From Achromobacter piechaudii NBRC 102461 (GTDB lineage Bacteria > Pseudomonadota > Gammaproteobacteria > Burkholderiales > Burkholderiaceae_B): a stretch of DNA of 64,000 nt. Positions 36,872 through 45,628 of this stretch are shown here, in pieces (position 1 is the stretch's first letter; every line of letters starts with the position of its first letter). The stretch lies in contig NZ_BCTK01000013.1 of assembly GCF_001571245.1 (NCBI RefSeq), positions 1 through 64,000 on the forward strand, given 5' to 3'. A program made the translations under genes and the position numbers. The notes under the pieces are model-generated. The model worked only from the letters and a program-made list of their open reading frames with translations, was not told where the DNA came from and ran no database searches.

Positions 36872-38041
36872 TCAGCACGCCACGCCGCGCGCCGACAGGC
36901 TGGCGATGGCGGCCTCGTCGTAGCCGGCTTCGCGCAGGATCTGCGGCGTGTGTTCGCCCGGCAGCGGCGCTTGTCTCGCAATGGCGAACTGAAAGCCTGA
37001 CATCCGCACCGGACTGCCCACCTGCGCGCCCGCGCCGTACTCGGCATGCCGGGCGGCGTGCACCATGCCGCGCGCCGTGAAGTGCGGGTGAGCCAGGCTC
37101 TCCGCCAGTTTCAACACGGGCGCGACGCAGCAGTCCGCGCCATCCAGCACGTGCAGCCAATGCGCCAGCGGACGCTGCGCGAACAGCTCTTGCAGTTCGG
37201 CGCGCGCCCAGGCCTGCCGCGCCGCGTCTTCGTCGCGGTGCAGGGCCAGCAGATCCTGCCTGCCCAAGCGCTGGCACAAGGTGTCCCAGAACTTGGGCTC
37301 CAACGCGGCGACAGCCAGATAGCGGCCATCCTGCGTGCGGTATTGCCCGTAGCAGGCCAGCGCGCCCGACAGCGTGTCGCCGCCGGCCGGGCGCGTATCG
37401 CCGTGTGCGTTCAGTGTCGCCAGCGGCACCACCGCGCCGGCCAGCAAGCCGTCGGCGATGGCGATATCCACATAGCGCCCGCGCCCCGTGCGCTGCGCAT
37501 CGACCAGCGCCGCCAGGATCCCCATCACCGCCGTCAGCGAACCGCCCAGGATGTCTGCCACCGGCAGGTTCGACAAGGCCGGTTGATCCGGCCCGCATCC
37601 CATCTGGTCGGCCACGCCCGCGTAGGCGGCATAGTTCAGGTCGTGGCCAGCAGCCTGGGCCAGCGGACCGTCCTGGCCGTAGCCCGTGATGCTGCAATAC
37701 ACCAGGCGCGGATTGTGGCGCGACAGCGTGTCGTAATCGGCCTTCAGGCGCGTCGTCACGCCGGGCCGGAAGCTCTCGATCAGCACGTCGGCGTCGCGCG
37801 CCAGCGTCGCCAGCGCCGCCTGTCCATCGGGATGCTTCAGGTCCAGCCGCAGCCCGCGCTTGTTGCGGTTGCACACGGCGCGCAGGGCGGGGGGCGCGTA
37901 GTCGCCCGCCTGCGTTTCCTCGATCTTGATGACGTCGGCGCCCAGGTCGGCCAGATACTGCGCGCCCAGCGGGCCGGGCAGCAGACGCGACAGGTCCAGC
38001 ACCTTGATGCCCGCAAGCGGGGCGGTGTTCGGCGTATCCAA
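36872..38041 (-). CDS. Class III (CaiB/BaiF) CoA-transferase
   Basis: A 389-residue enzyme that moves CoA to a carboxylic acid. GIKVLDLSRLLPGPLGAQYLADLGADVIKIE, NRNKRGLRLDLKHPDG, DVLIESFRPGV and TGYGQDGPLAQAAGHDLNYAA (with the catalytic Asp) are classical. No ATG fits: the frame opens far upstream, so I propose the TTG at residue 1 (product MDTPNTAPLAGIK) with GGAG about 10 bp before it. It is divergent from an AraC gene and upstream of the Bug receptor. Confidence 0.88.
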   Translation of the reverse strand: MDTPNTAPLAGIKVLDLSRLLPGPLGAQYLADLGADVIKIEETQAGDYAPPALRAVCNRNKRGLRLDLKHPDGQAALATLARDADVLIESFRPGVTTRLKADYDTLSRHNPRLVYCSITGYGQDGPLAQAAGHDLNYAAYAGVADQMGCGPDQPALSNLPVADILGGSLTAVMGILAALVDAQRTGRGRYVDIAIADGLLAGAVVPLATLNAHGDTRPAGGDTLSGALACYGQYRTQDGRYLAVAALEPKFWDTLCQRLGRQDLLALHRDEDAARQAWARAELQELFAQRPLAHWLHVLDGADCCVAPVLKLAESLAHPHFTARGMVHAARHAEYGAGAQVGSPVRMSGFQFAIARQAPLPGEHTPQILREAGYDEAAIASLSARGVAC

Positions 38042-38232
38042 AGAGGGACTCCGGTAAATGCGAAGAGGCTGCCGGCCATCGGCAAAAGCCAGTCTAGGCG
38101 CGGGTTCGCGGCGAACCAATGGCGAAATGGTTGATTCCGCTTGGCGGGAATGCTCACGTCGGGCATTCCTGGGACGCGGCGCTTTCGCTACCATCGACGC
38201 AGTCGGTTCACGCCCCGCCGTAGGAATCCGCC

Positions 38233-39297
38233 ATGACGCATCACACCATTGCCGTCGGACACATCGCCCAGATCCTGCAAGGCGCGCGCACGCGTGGCGT
38301 GGACGTCGAGCGCGTGCTGCGGCGCGCCCAGGTGCCGCCCGCGCTGTTGCAAGCGCCGATGGCGCGCGTGTCGCAGGCGCAGTTCGCGCAGATTCTGCGG
38401 ATGTTGCGGCGCGCCACACGCGATGACTTTCTGGGCATGGGTCGATACCCGGTGCCGCTGGGCGCATTTGCCCACGCCTGTCGCCTGGCCTTGCAGGAAA
38501 GCACGCTGGGCGACGCGCTGCGCGTGGCGTTCCGCTATTACCACGGGGTGCTGCGCGACTTCACCGCGCGGCTTTGCATCAGCGGCGACACCGCGCGCAT
38601 CGTGCTGGACGCGCGCGGCGCATCGGGCTGCGCGCAGTGGTATGGCGAACGCACGTTTCTGTTCTTCACGCTGGGCGTGGCCAACTGGCTGGCCGGTCGG
38701 CGCCTGCCTATCCTGGGCGTCGATTACAACGCCGGCGCGCGCAGCGCCGATGCGCAAAAGGTATTCCATGCGCCGGTGCGCTACGGTCAGCCCCAGACCG
38801 GGCTGTGGCTGGAGGCGCGCTGGCTGGCGCTGCCCGTGGTGCAGGACGCGCAGGCGCTGCACGCCTTTCTGGCGAACGCGCCTTTCGACCTGCTGGTCAA
38901 GTACCAGGACCGCGCCACGCTGACCGACCGCATCCGCCGCCTGTTGCGCAACGACCTGTCCGCCGACCTGCCATCGCTGGCCCAGGTCAGCGCGCAGTTG
39001 TCGATGACGCCGCAAACGCTGCGTCGCCATCTGCGCGAGGAAGGGCAGGGGTTTCAGGTGCTCAAGGACGACTTGCGGCGCGATGCCGCCGTCGAGTACC
39101 TGGGCCGGCACGATCTTTCCCTGGTGGAGATCGCCGAGCGCCTGGGCTTTTCGGAGCCCAGCACCTTTCATCGCGCGTTCAAGAAATGGACCGGCGTGTC
39201 TCCTGGCGAATACCGCCGCAATCAATTGACGTGCGGCCCCACGTTCGACCCGCCCCGCGCACGGCCAGGCGCTGACACTTTCCGCCAATCCATTTGA
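38233..39297 (+). CDS. AraC family transcriptional regulator
   Basis: The 354-residue protein has an N-terminal ligand-type domain with LALQESTLGDALRVAFRYY and the C-terminal AraC DNA-binding pair: LPSLAQVSAQLSMTPQTLRRHL and LSLVEIAERLGFSEPSTFHRAFKKWTGVSPGEYR. It is the OruR/ArgR-like arrangement. It is divergent from the CoA-transferase and reads toward the thiolase cluster, so it probably governs one or both sides. The inducer is unknown. Confidence 0.9.
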   Translation: MTHHTIAVGHIAQILQGARTRGVDVERVLRRAQVPPALLQAPMARVSQAQFAQILRMLRRATRDDFLGMGRYPVPLGAFAHACRLALQESTLGDALRVAFRYYHGVLRDFTARLCISGDTARIVLDARGASGCAQWYGERTFLFFTLGVANWLAGRRLPILGVDYNAGARSADAQKVFHAPVRYGQPQTGLWLEARWLALPVVQDAQALHAFLANAPFDLLVKYQDRATLTDRIRRLLRNDLSADLPSLAQVSAQLSMTPQTLRRHLREEGQGFQVLKDDLRRDAAVEYLGRHDLSLVEIAERLGFSEPSTFHRAFKKWTGVSPGEYRRNQLTCGPTFDPPRARPGADTFRQSI

Positions 39298-39445
39298 TGC
39301 CTGCGGCCATTGCCGCGCCCTGTGCGCGGCGGGAAGCTACGGGCTGGTTCGCGGCCCAGCGGACGGCGACAGGCGGCAGCGGCATCCCGCAAGCCGCATC
39401 CCGTATTTCGCGCAGCCGCCACGACACACGACAGGAGAGGCAGGC

Positions 39446-40630
39446 ATGAATCGAACCGTATGGGTGGCCGGCGTCGGCATGATCCCGTTTTGCAAACCCG
39501 GCGCCAGCGAGCCGTATTCCCAGATGGGCGTGCGCGCAGCGCGGGCCGCCTTGTCCGACGCGGGCGTGCCCTACGAAGCCGTGCAGCAGGCGTACGCCGG
39601 CTATGTGTACGGCGACTCCACCTCGGGCCAGGCGGTGGTGTATGGCGTGGGCCTGACTGGCATCCCCGTCTTCAATGTCAACAACAATTGCGCCAGCGGT
39701 TCGTCTGCATTGTTCCTGGCGCGCCAGGCGGTCGAGAGCGGCGCGGTGGAATGTGCGCTGGCCGTGGGATTCGAGCAGATGAGCCCGGGCGCGTTGAAGG
39801 GTGTGTACGAGGACCGCCCGTCTCCGCTGGCGCGCTTCGTGTCGGCCATGAGCGATGCGCAGGGCTACGACACCGCCACGCCGCGCGCCGCGCAATTCTT
39901 TGGCGGTGCCGCGCGCGACTATATGAAGCAGCACGACATCCGCGCCGACACCTTCGCGCGCATCTCGGTCAAGGCGCGCCAGCACGCGGCCCGCAATCCT
40001 TATGCAGTGTTTCGCCAGACCGTCACGCTGGCGGAGGTCATGGATGCGCCCATGATCTTCGAGCCGCTGACCCGTCTGCAATGCTGCCCGCCCACCTGCG
40101 GCGCGGCGGCGGCGATTCTTTGTTCCGATGATTTTGCACGCCGTCACGGCTTGCGGCCCGGCGTGCGTATCGCCGCGCAGGCCATGACGACCGATACGTC
40201 ATCGACGTTCGAGGCTGCTGATATGCAGCGCCTGGTCGGCCTGGACATGACGCGCGCCGCCGCCGACCGCGTGTACGAAGCGGCGGGCGTGGACCCCGCC
40301 GACCTGGACGTCGTGGAACTGCACGACTGCTTTACCGCGAACGAGCTCATCACCTACGAAGGGCTGCGCCTGACGCCGGAAGGCAGCGCCGAAAAGTTCA
40401 TCGTCGACGGCGACAACACTTACGGCGGCCGGGTCGTGACCAACCCGTCGGGCGGCCTGTTGTCCAAAGGCCACCCGCTGGGCGCGACGGGGCTGGCGCA
40501 ATGCACAGAGCTGGTCTGGCAGTTGCGCGGGCAGGCCGATCTGCGCCAGGTCGACGGCGCGCGGCTGGCGTTGCAGCACAACCTGGGGCTGGGCGGCGCG
40601 TGCGTCGTTACGCTGTACCAGGCGGCGTGA
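39446..40630 (+). CDS. Thiolase family protein, SCP2/lipid-transfer type
   Basis: The 394-residue enzyme has the nucleophilic Cys in NNNCASGSSAL, the His of HDCFTANELITYEGL, NPSGGLLSKGHPLGATGLAQ and the last Cys in LGGACVVTLY. It would cleave 3-oxoacyl-CoA to a shortened acyl-CoA and acetyl- or propionyl-CoA. AGGAGAGG precedes the ATG. It opens a run with SDR, acyl-CoA dehydrogenase and ligase genes on the same strand. Confidence 0.9.
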   Translation: MNRTVWVAGVGMIPFCKPGASEPYSQMGVRAARAALSDAGVPYEAVQQAYAGYVYGDSTSGQAVVYGVGLTGIPVFNVNNNCASGSSALFLARQAVESGAVECALAVGFEQMSPGALKGVYEDRPSPLARFVSAMSDAQGYDTATPRAAQFFGGAARDYMKQHDIRADTFARISVKARQHAARNPYAVFRQTVTLAEVMDAPMIFEPLTRLQCCPPTCGAAAAILCSDDFARRHGLRPGVRIAAQAMTTDTSSTFEAADMQRLVGLDMTRAAADRVYEAAGVDPADLDVVELHDCFTANELITYEGLRLTPEGSAEKFIVDGDNTYGGRVVTNPSGGLLSKGHPLGATGLAQCTELVWQLRGQADLRQVDGARLALQHNLGLGGACVVTLYQAA

Positions 40631-40730
40631 GCGGGTACGTGCAGGTCACGTGGCCGGCACACGCGCTGCGCAACACACCAATTCACGGCGGCGCACGCGC
40701 GCTGCCTTGAAAAGAATCAGGAGACAGACG

Positions 40731-41555
40731 ATGGGTACGCTTGAAGGCAAGGTAGCGCTGGTGTCCGGCTCGGGGCGCGGCATCGGCCAGGAGATCGCGC
40801 TGAAACTAGCGCGCGAAGGTGCGAAGGTCGTCGTCAACGATCTGGACGAAGGCCCGGCCAATGACACGGTCGCGATGATCCGCCAGGCGGGCGGCCAGGC
40901 CCAGGCCTGCGCAGGCAGCGTCACCGCTCCCGGCTTTGCCGACCGCTTCGTCGGCGCGGCGGTGGACAGCTTTGGCGGGCTGGACATCATCGTGAACAAC
41001 GCCGGCTACACCTGGGACAACGTCATCCAGAAAATGACGGACGAGCAATGGGACGAGATCCTGGCCGTGCACCTGTCGGCCCCTTTCCGCATCCTGCGCG
41101 CGGCATCCGGCTTCTTGCGCGAAGCCGCCAAGGCCGAGGCCGCCGACGGACGCGAAGTGTTCCGCAAGGTGGTCAATATCTCGTCCACCTCGGGCGTGAT
41201 GGGCAACGCGGGCCAGGCCAACTACGCCGCCGCCAAGGCCGGCATCAACGGCCTGACGCGCGCGTTGGCCAAAGAGTGGGGGCGCTACAAGGTCAACGTG
41301 AACAGCGTGGCGTTCGGCCTGATCAAGACGCGTCTGACCGACGCCGCCGCCGACGGCGACACCACGCTGGACATCCAGGGCCGGCAGATCAAGGTGGGCG
41401 TGAATCCCCAGGTGCTCAAGAACGCCGAAAGCCTCATCCCGATCGGCCGGGCGGGTACGCCGGTGGAAGCGGCGGGCGCGGTCTATCTGTTCTGCCTGCC
41501 CGAATCGAACTACATCAGCGGACAGGTGCTGGTTGTGGGGGGCGGCCGTCCATGA
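40731..41555 (+). CDS. Short-chain dehydrogenase/reductase, FabG/HSD17B-like
   Basis: A 274-residue NAD(P)-dependent oxidoreductase: cofactor loop SGSGRGIGQE, NNAG, and the Ser-Tyr-Lys set in SSTSGVMGNAGQANYAAAKAG. It probably oxidises a 3-hydroxyacyl-CoA for the neighbouring thiolase. The ATG at MGTLEGKVALV has AGGAGA 9 bp upstream; 27 more codons are open upstream. Its stop overlaps the acyl-CoA dehydrogenase start (ATGA), so translation is coupled. Confidence 0.9.
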   Translation: MGTLEGKVALVSGSGRGIGQEIALKLAREGAKVVVNDLDEGPANDTVAMIRQAGGQAQACAGSVTAPGFADRFVGAAVDSFGGLDIIVNNAGYTWDNVIQKMTDEQWDEILAVHLSAPFRILRAASGFLREAAKAEAADGREVFRKVVNISSTSGVMGNAGQANYAAAKAGINGLTRALAKEWGRYKVNVNSVAFGLIKTRLTDAAADGDTTLDIQGRQIKVGVNPQVLKNAESLIPIGRAGTPVEAAGAVYLFCLPESNYISGQVLVVGGGRP

Positions 41556-42727
41556 CGCGCCCTGAGACGTCGATGCCGGCGACCGGCCCCGCCTGGATGG
41601 ACGCGGATCTGACGCTGTTCCAGGACTCCACCCGCCGCGTGTTTGAAAAAGAATTCGCGCCCGACGAGGACAGGTGGCGTCGCCAGCAGCATGCCGACCG
41701 CAGCATCTGGGACAAGGCGGGGCGGCTGGGGCTCTTGTGCGTCAGCATGCCCGAAGCCTATGGCGGCGGCGGGGGCAGCTTCGCGCACGAAGCCATCGTG
41801 GCGGCCGAGCAGGCGCGCGCCATGGTCTATGGGTTCAGCAACAACGTACACAGCGCCATCCTGGCGCACTACATCCTGAATTACGGCACCGAAGCGCAGC
41901 GGCGGCGCTGGCTGCCCAGCATGGCCACCGGCGACCTGGTGGGCGCCATTGCCATGAGCGAGCCGGGCGCGGGGTCCGACCTGAAAAGCGTGCGCACCAC
42001 GGCCGCGTGTGATGGTGACGTTTACGTCATCAATGGCTCCAAAACATTCATCACCAACGGCCTGCATGCCGACCTGATCTGCGTGGTGGCCAAGACGGAC
42101 CCCTCGGCGGGCACTCGTGGCGTCTCGCTCATCATGGTGGAAACGCGCGACCTGCCGGGCTTTCGGCGCGGCAAGCTGCTGGAAAAGCTGGGCCAGAAAA
42201 GCCTGGATACGGCCGAGCTGTTCTTCGACGACGTGCGCGTGCCAGCCGCCAATCTGCTGGGCGAAGCCGAAGGACAGGGCTTTACGCAGCTGATGCAGCA
42301 GTTGCCGCGTGAGCGGCTGCTGATCGCGGTGGGCGCGGTGGCGACGATGCGGCGCGCCATTGACGACACCGTCGCCTATACCAAGACGCGGCAGGTGTTC
42401 GGGCAGGCGCTGATTGACTTGCAGAACACGCGCTTCAAGCTGGCCGAATGTGAAACCATCGCCACCATCGCGGCGCGCTTTGTCGATGACTGCATCGCGC
42501 GGCAGTTGCAGGGCACGCTGGACCTGTCCACCGCCGCCATGGCCAAGTGGTGGACCACGCAGATGAATTGCCAGGTCATCGACGAATGCCTGCAATTGCA
42601 TGGCGGCTACGGCTACATGCTGGAAACGCCGATTGCCCGCATGTATGCGGATGCGCGCGTGGGCAAGATCTATGGCGGCTCGAACGAAATCATGAAAGAA
42701 ATCATCGCGCGTGGCATGACCGCCTGA
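41552..42727 (+). CDS. Acyl-CoA dehydrogenase, LCAD-like
   Basis: The 391-residue FAD enzyme has AIAMSEPGAGSDLKS, TKTRQVFGQALID and the C-terminal HGGYGYMLETPIARMYADARVGKIYGGSNEIMKEII. The usual catalytic Glu of YEGTNEI is Gly here; the LCAD/isovaleryl-CoA group instead uses the Glu in helix G, seen here as PRERLLIA. Substrate may be long or branched. ETF genes are not in the window. The long open frame before this ATG belongs to the SDR region in another frame. Confidence 0.92.
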   Translation: MTRPETSMPATGPAWMDADLTLFQDSTRRVFEKEFAPDEDRWRRQQHADRSIWDKAGRLGLLCVSMPEAYGGGGGSFAHEAIVAAEQARAMVYGFSNNVHSAILAHYILNYGTEAQRRRWLPSMATGDLVGAIAMSEPGAGSDLKSVRTTAACDGDVYVINGSKTFITNGLHADLICVVAKTDPSAGTRGVSLIMVETRDLPGFRRGKLLEKLGQKSLDTAELFFDDVRVPAANLLGEAEGQGFTQLMQQLPRERLLIAVGAVATMRRAIDDTVAYTKTRQVFGQALIDLQNTRFKLAECETIATIAARFVDDCIARQLQGTLDLSTAAMAKWWTTQMNCQVIDECLQLHGGYGYMLETPIARMYADARVGKIYGGSNEIMKEIIARGMTA

Positions 42728-42763
42728 GGCGGGCGGCACCTGGCGCGGGAATCGGAGACACGG

Positions 42764-44458
42764 ATGCAAGAAGCGCATTTTCGGGTGTGGCCCAAGGGGC
42801 TGCCGGCCCACATCAGCCAGCCCCGGTCCAGCCTGACCTTCAACCTGGAGGCGTCGGCAACGCGCTATCCCGACAAGCCCGCCATCGTCTTCTACGACAC
42901 CGTGCTGGATTACGCACGCCTCAAGCGCGAGGTCGACGCCATGGCCGGCTATCTGCAACAGTGCGCGGGCGTCAAGGCGGGCGACCGCGTGCTGTTGTTG
43001 AGCCAGAATTGCCCGCAGTTCATCATCGCGTACTACGCCGTGCTGCGCGCCGATGCGGTGGTGGTGCCGGTGAACGCGATGAGCGCGCAAGACGAGCTGG
43101 CGCACTACCTGCAAGACAGCGGGGCGCGCGTGGCCTTTGCCGCCCAAGAGCTGGCGCCACGGCTGGCGAGTTTCGTCGAGGACGGGCGGCTGGAACGCGT
43201 CATCGTCCACACTTATTCCGATTACCTGGGCGCGGGCGCGGGTAAGGCGGGCGAGGGGTGCGAGGGGTCCGACATAACGCCGCCCGACTGGATCGCCGCG
43301 CCGCGCGGCAGCCTGCACAGCCTGGGCGGCGTGCCCTGGTATGGCGCCCTGGCGGTCAATGCACCGCCGTTGCCGCACAAGGCGCGCGCGGGCGATCTGT
43401 GCTTGTTGCCCTATACGTCCGGCACCACGGGCCGGCCCAAGGGGTGCCGTCACACGCATGGCACGCTGGGGGCGGCGGTGACGGGGTCGGCGCTGTGGCG
43501 CGGCCTGACGGCCGAGGCCGTCATCATGGGCGTGGCGCCGCTGTTCCATCTGCTGGGCATGCAGAACTGCATGAACCTGCCGATTCTGCTGGGCGCTACC
43601 GTCGTGCTGCTGCCGCGCTGGGACCGCCAGGTGGCCGCGCAGCTGATGGCGCGGCATCGCGTCAGCGTGTGGGCCGCGCCTCCCGCGATGGTCGTGGACT
43701 TTTTCGCGCAGCCCGACATTCAATCCTATGACCTGTCGCGTCTGGCGCTGCTGTGCGGCGGCGGCGCGCCGATGCCCGAAGCGGTGTCCGCCATGCTGTC
43801 CGAGCGCTACGGCATCGTCTTCAACGAAGCCTATGGCCTGACCGAGACGGCTTCGTTCCTGCATTGCAACCCCATGCACCGCAACAAGCGCCAGTGCATC
43901 GGCGTGCCGACGTTCGGCGTCGACACGCGCGTGGTGGACCCATCCACCTTGCAGGAAGTTGCGGCGGGCGAGGTGGGCGAACTGGTCACGCGCGGCGCGC
44001 AGCTGATGCTGGGCTACTGGAACAATCCGGCGGCCGACGACGAAGCCTTCTTCATGCTGGACGGCCAACGCTACTTTCGCACGGGCGACCTGGGCCGGGT
44101 GGACGAGGACGGGTACTTCTTTATCACCGACCGCCTCAAGCGGATGATCAATGCCTCGGGCTATAAAGTCTGGCCGGCCGAGGTCGAGAACACCTTGTAC
44201 GAGCACCCCGCCGTGCATGAGGCCTGCGTGATCGGCGTGCCCGATGCGTGCCGGGGCGAAACGGTCAAGGCGCTGCTGGTGTTGCGGCCCGAGGCGCGCG
44301 ACAGCGCCCGCGAGGAAGAGGTGATCGCGTGGGCCCGCGCGCGGATGGCCGCGTACAAAGCCCCGCGCATCGTGCAATTCGTCGAGGCCTTGCCCAAGTC
44401 CAGCACCGGCAAGATCCTGTGGCGGCAGTTGCAGGGGGCGGGGCGCGAGACTGCCTAG
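42764..44458 (+). CDS. AMP-dependent acyl-CoA ligase
   Basis: The 564-residue ligase activates a carboxylic acid with ATP and CoA. P-loop PYTSGTTGRPKGCRHTHG, the YGLTET motif, YFRTGDLGRVDEDGYFFITDR hinge region and the catalytic Lys in KSSTGKILWR are present. A CXXC-free insert GAGAGKAGEGCEGSD before the core is unusual. GGAGA lies before the ATG. It ends the thiolase-SDR-dehydrogenase run, giving activation, dehydrogenation and cleavage in one transcript. The acid is not identified. Confidence 0.9.
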   Translation: MQEAHFRVWPKGLPAHISQPRSSLTFNLEASATRYPDKPAIVFYDTVLDYARLKREVDAMAGYLQQCAGVKAGDRVLLLSQNCPQFIIAYYAVLRADAVVVPVNAMSAQDELAHYLQDSGARVAFAAQELAPRLASFVEDGRLERVIVHTYSDYLGAGAGKAGEGCEGSDITPPDWIAAPRGSLHSLGGVPWYGALAVNAPPLPHKARAGDLCLLPYTSGTTGRPKGCRHTHGTLGAAVTGSALWRGLTAEAVIMGVAPLFHLLGMQNCMNLPILLGATVVLLPRWDRQVAAQLMARHRVSVWAAPPAMVVDFFAQPDIQSYDLSRLALLCGGGAPMPEAVSAMLSERYGIVFNEAYGLTETASFLHCNPMHRNKRQCIGVPTFGVDTRVVDPSTLQEVAAGEVGELVTRGAQLMLGYWNNPAADDEAFFMLDGQRYFRTGDLGRVDEDGYFFITDRLKRMINASGYKVWPAEVENTLYEHPAVHEACVIGVPDACRGETVKALLVLRPEARDSAREEEVIAWARARMAAYKAPRIVQFVEALPKSSTGKILWRQLQGAGRETA

Positions 44459-44478
44459 CGGCGAGGAACAGTGCCCAT

Positions 44479-44562
44479 GGCCAAACGCTCAGGGCAAACC
44501 GGTCCGGGCCAAGCGCTCAGGGCCAAGCAGTCAGGGCCAGACGCTCAGGGCCGAGGGCCCTG
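44479..44562. repeat. Six-copy 14-bp tandem repeat
   Basis: Six imperfect units of GGCCAARCGCTCAG fill 84 bp: units 1, 3 and 5 are closest to the consensus, units 2 and 6 most diverged. The LysR gene ending at 44545 has its stop codon in unit 5, so its last residues and 3' end are written in the repeat. Confidence 0.85.
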
Positions 44563-45486
44563 GGCGTGGGGAGCGTGGCGGGGTGGGTTGGTCGCCAATT
44601 GACGCAATTCGCTCAATAGCTTGGCGGCGGGCAGGGGCAGCAGCCCCTGGGTGCGCCGGAAGGCCGTCAGCATGCGCGTGTCGGACGCGCCGGGGATGGG
44701 CAGGCGGTCAAGCAGCCCCGCGCGCAACTCCGCGTGATACATCGGTTCGGGCATCCATCCTAAGAAATCCGAATGCGCAATCAGATTTTTCAGAACCGTG
44801 ATGGAACGGGTTTCAACCGTCACATCGGGCATGGGCAAACAATGCCGGTTGAACAGCTGGTTCATGTGTTCGAAGGGGTCGGTGCCGCGCGGCAGGATGG
44901 CCCATTTGTGCTCCAGCGTATCGGCCAGGCTCAGGGCGGGCCGCGATCGTAGCGGGTGGTCGGTGCTGGCCACCACATAGCTGGTGTCTTCCCAACGGCA
45001 ATCGGGCACCGAAACAATTTCGTCCGTGTCTTCGGTGTGCGCGCCCAGCGCCAGGTCGATCTCGCGCGACAGCAGCGCGCTGGCCAGCCTGTCCCACACG
45101 CCTTCCACCACCTGCACCTGCAAGGTCGGCCAGCGATTGCAGGTGCGGGTCAGCGCGGTCGGCAGGATCAGGCACGCGATGCTGCCCACGGTGCCCACCC
45201 GGATGGTGCCCTTGGCCAGCCCCAGCATCGCGCGGATTTCCTCTTTGGCGCTTTCGGCATCGCGCAGCAGCGCGATGGAATGCGGCAGCAGCGTAAGCCC
45301 GATGTCGGTCAGCTGCATGCCTTTGGAATGTCGTTCGAATAGCGGGGCGCCGACCTGGCCTTCCAGGCGGCGCACGATGCGGCTAAGTGCGGACTGCGTC
45401 AGATGCATGGCGTCGGCGGCACGTCCCAGGCTGCCGGCGGCCACGACCGCATTGAATGCCGCCAATTGGTGAAGGTCGAATGGCAT
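44545..45486 (-). CDS. LysR family transcriptional regulator of the mandelate/protocatechuate cluster
   Basis: The 313-residue protein opens MPFDLHQLAAFNAVVAAGSL with the LysR helix LGRAADAMHLTQSALSRIVRRLEG and a C-terminal effector domain. It is divergent from the benzoylformate decarboxylase gene with 142 bp between starts, the standard LysR layout, and is the best candidate to control the aromatic cluster. The C-terminal tail (PPRHAPHAQGPRP) is encoded in a 14-bp tandem repeat, so its length may vary between strains. A perfect TGGCATGCCA spans its start codon. Confidence 0.9.
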   Translation of the reverse strand: MPFDLHQLAAFNAVVAAGSLGRAADAMHLTQSALSRIVRRLEGQVGAPLFERHSKGMQLTDIGLTLLPHSIALLRDAESAKEEIRAMLGLAKGTIRVGTVGSIACLILPTALTRTCNRWPTLQVQVVEGVWDRLASALLSREIDLALGAHTEDTDEIVSVPDCRWEDTSYVVASTDHPLRSRPALSLADTLEHKWAILPRGTDPFEHMNQLFNRHCLPMPDVTVETRSITVLKNLIAHSDFLGWMPEPMYHAELRAGLLDRLPIPGASDTRMLTAFRRTQGLLPLPAAKLLSELRQLATNPPRHAPHAQGPRP

Positions 45487-45628
45487 GCCAAAGCGTAATG
45501 ACTTTGTCTCGATATATCAATTCTCAAGTCTGCTAGGGGGGGCGACACTCTGCCATCGCTGTTGACCGCGCCGAAGGCATGCTGCGGCCCGCGACAACAC
45601 CCGCAACCTCCTCGCAAGGACCCGAGCA

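Noticed and set aside
41510-44377. 955-codon minus-strand open frame over the acyl-CoA dehydrogenase and ligase
   Set aside because: The two plus-strand genes have full family motifs; the long minus frame is a codon-bias shadow.
44479-44562. 14-bp repeat as replication iterons
   Set aside because: The window is chromosomal core-like with no replication initiator gene, DnaA boxes or AT-rich stretch beside it.
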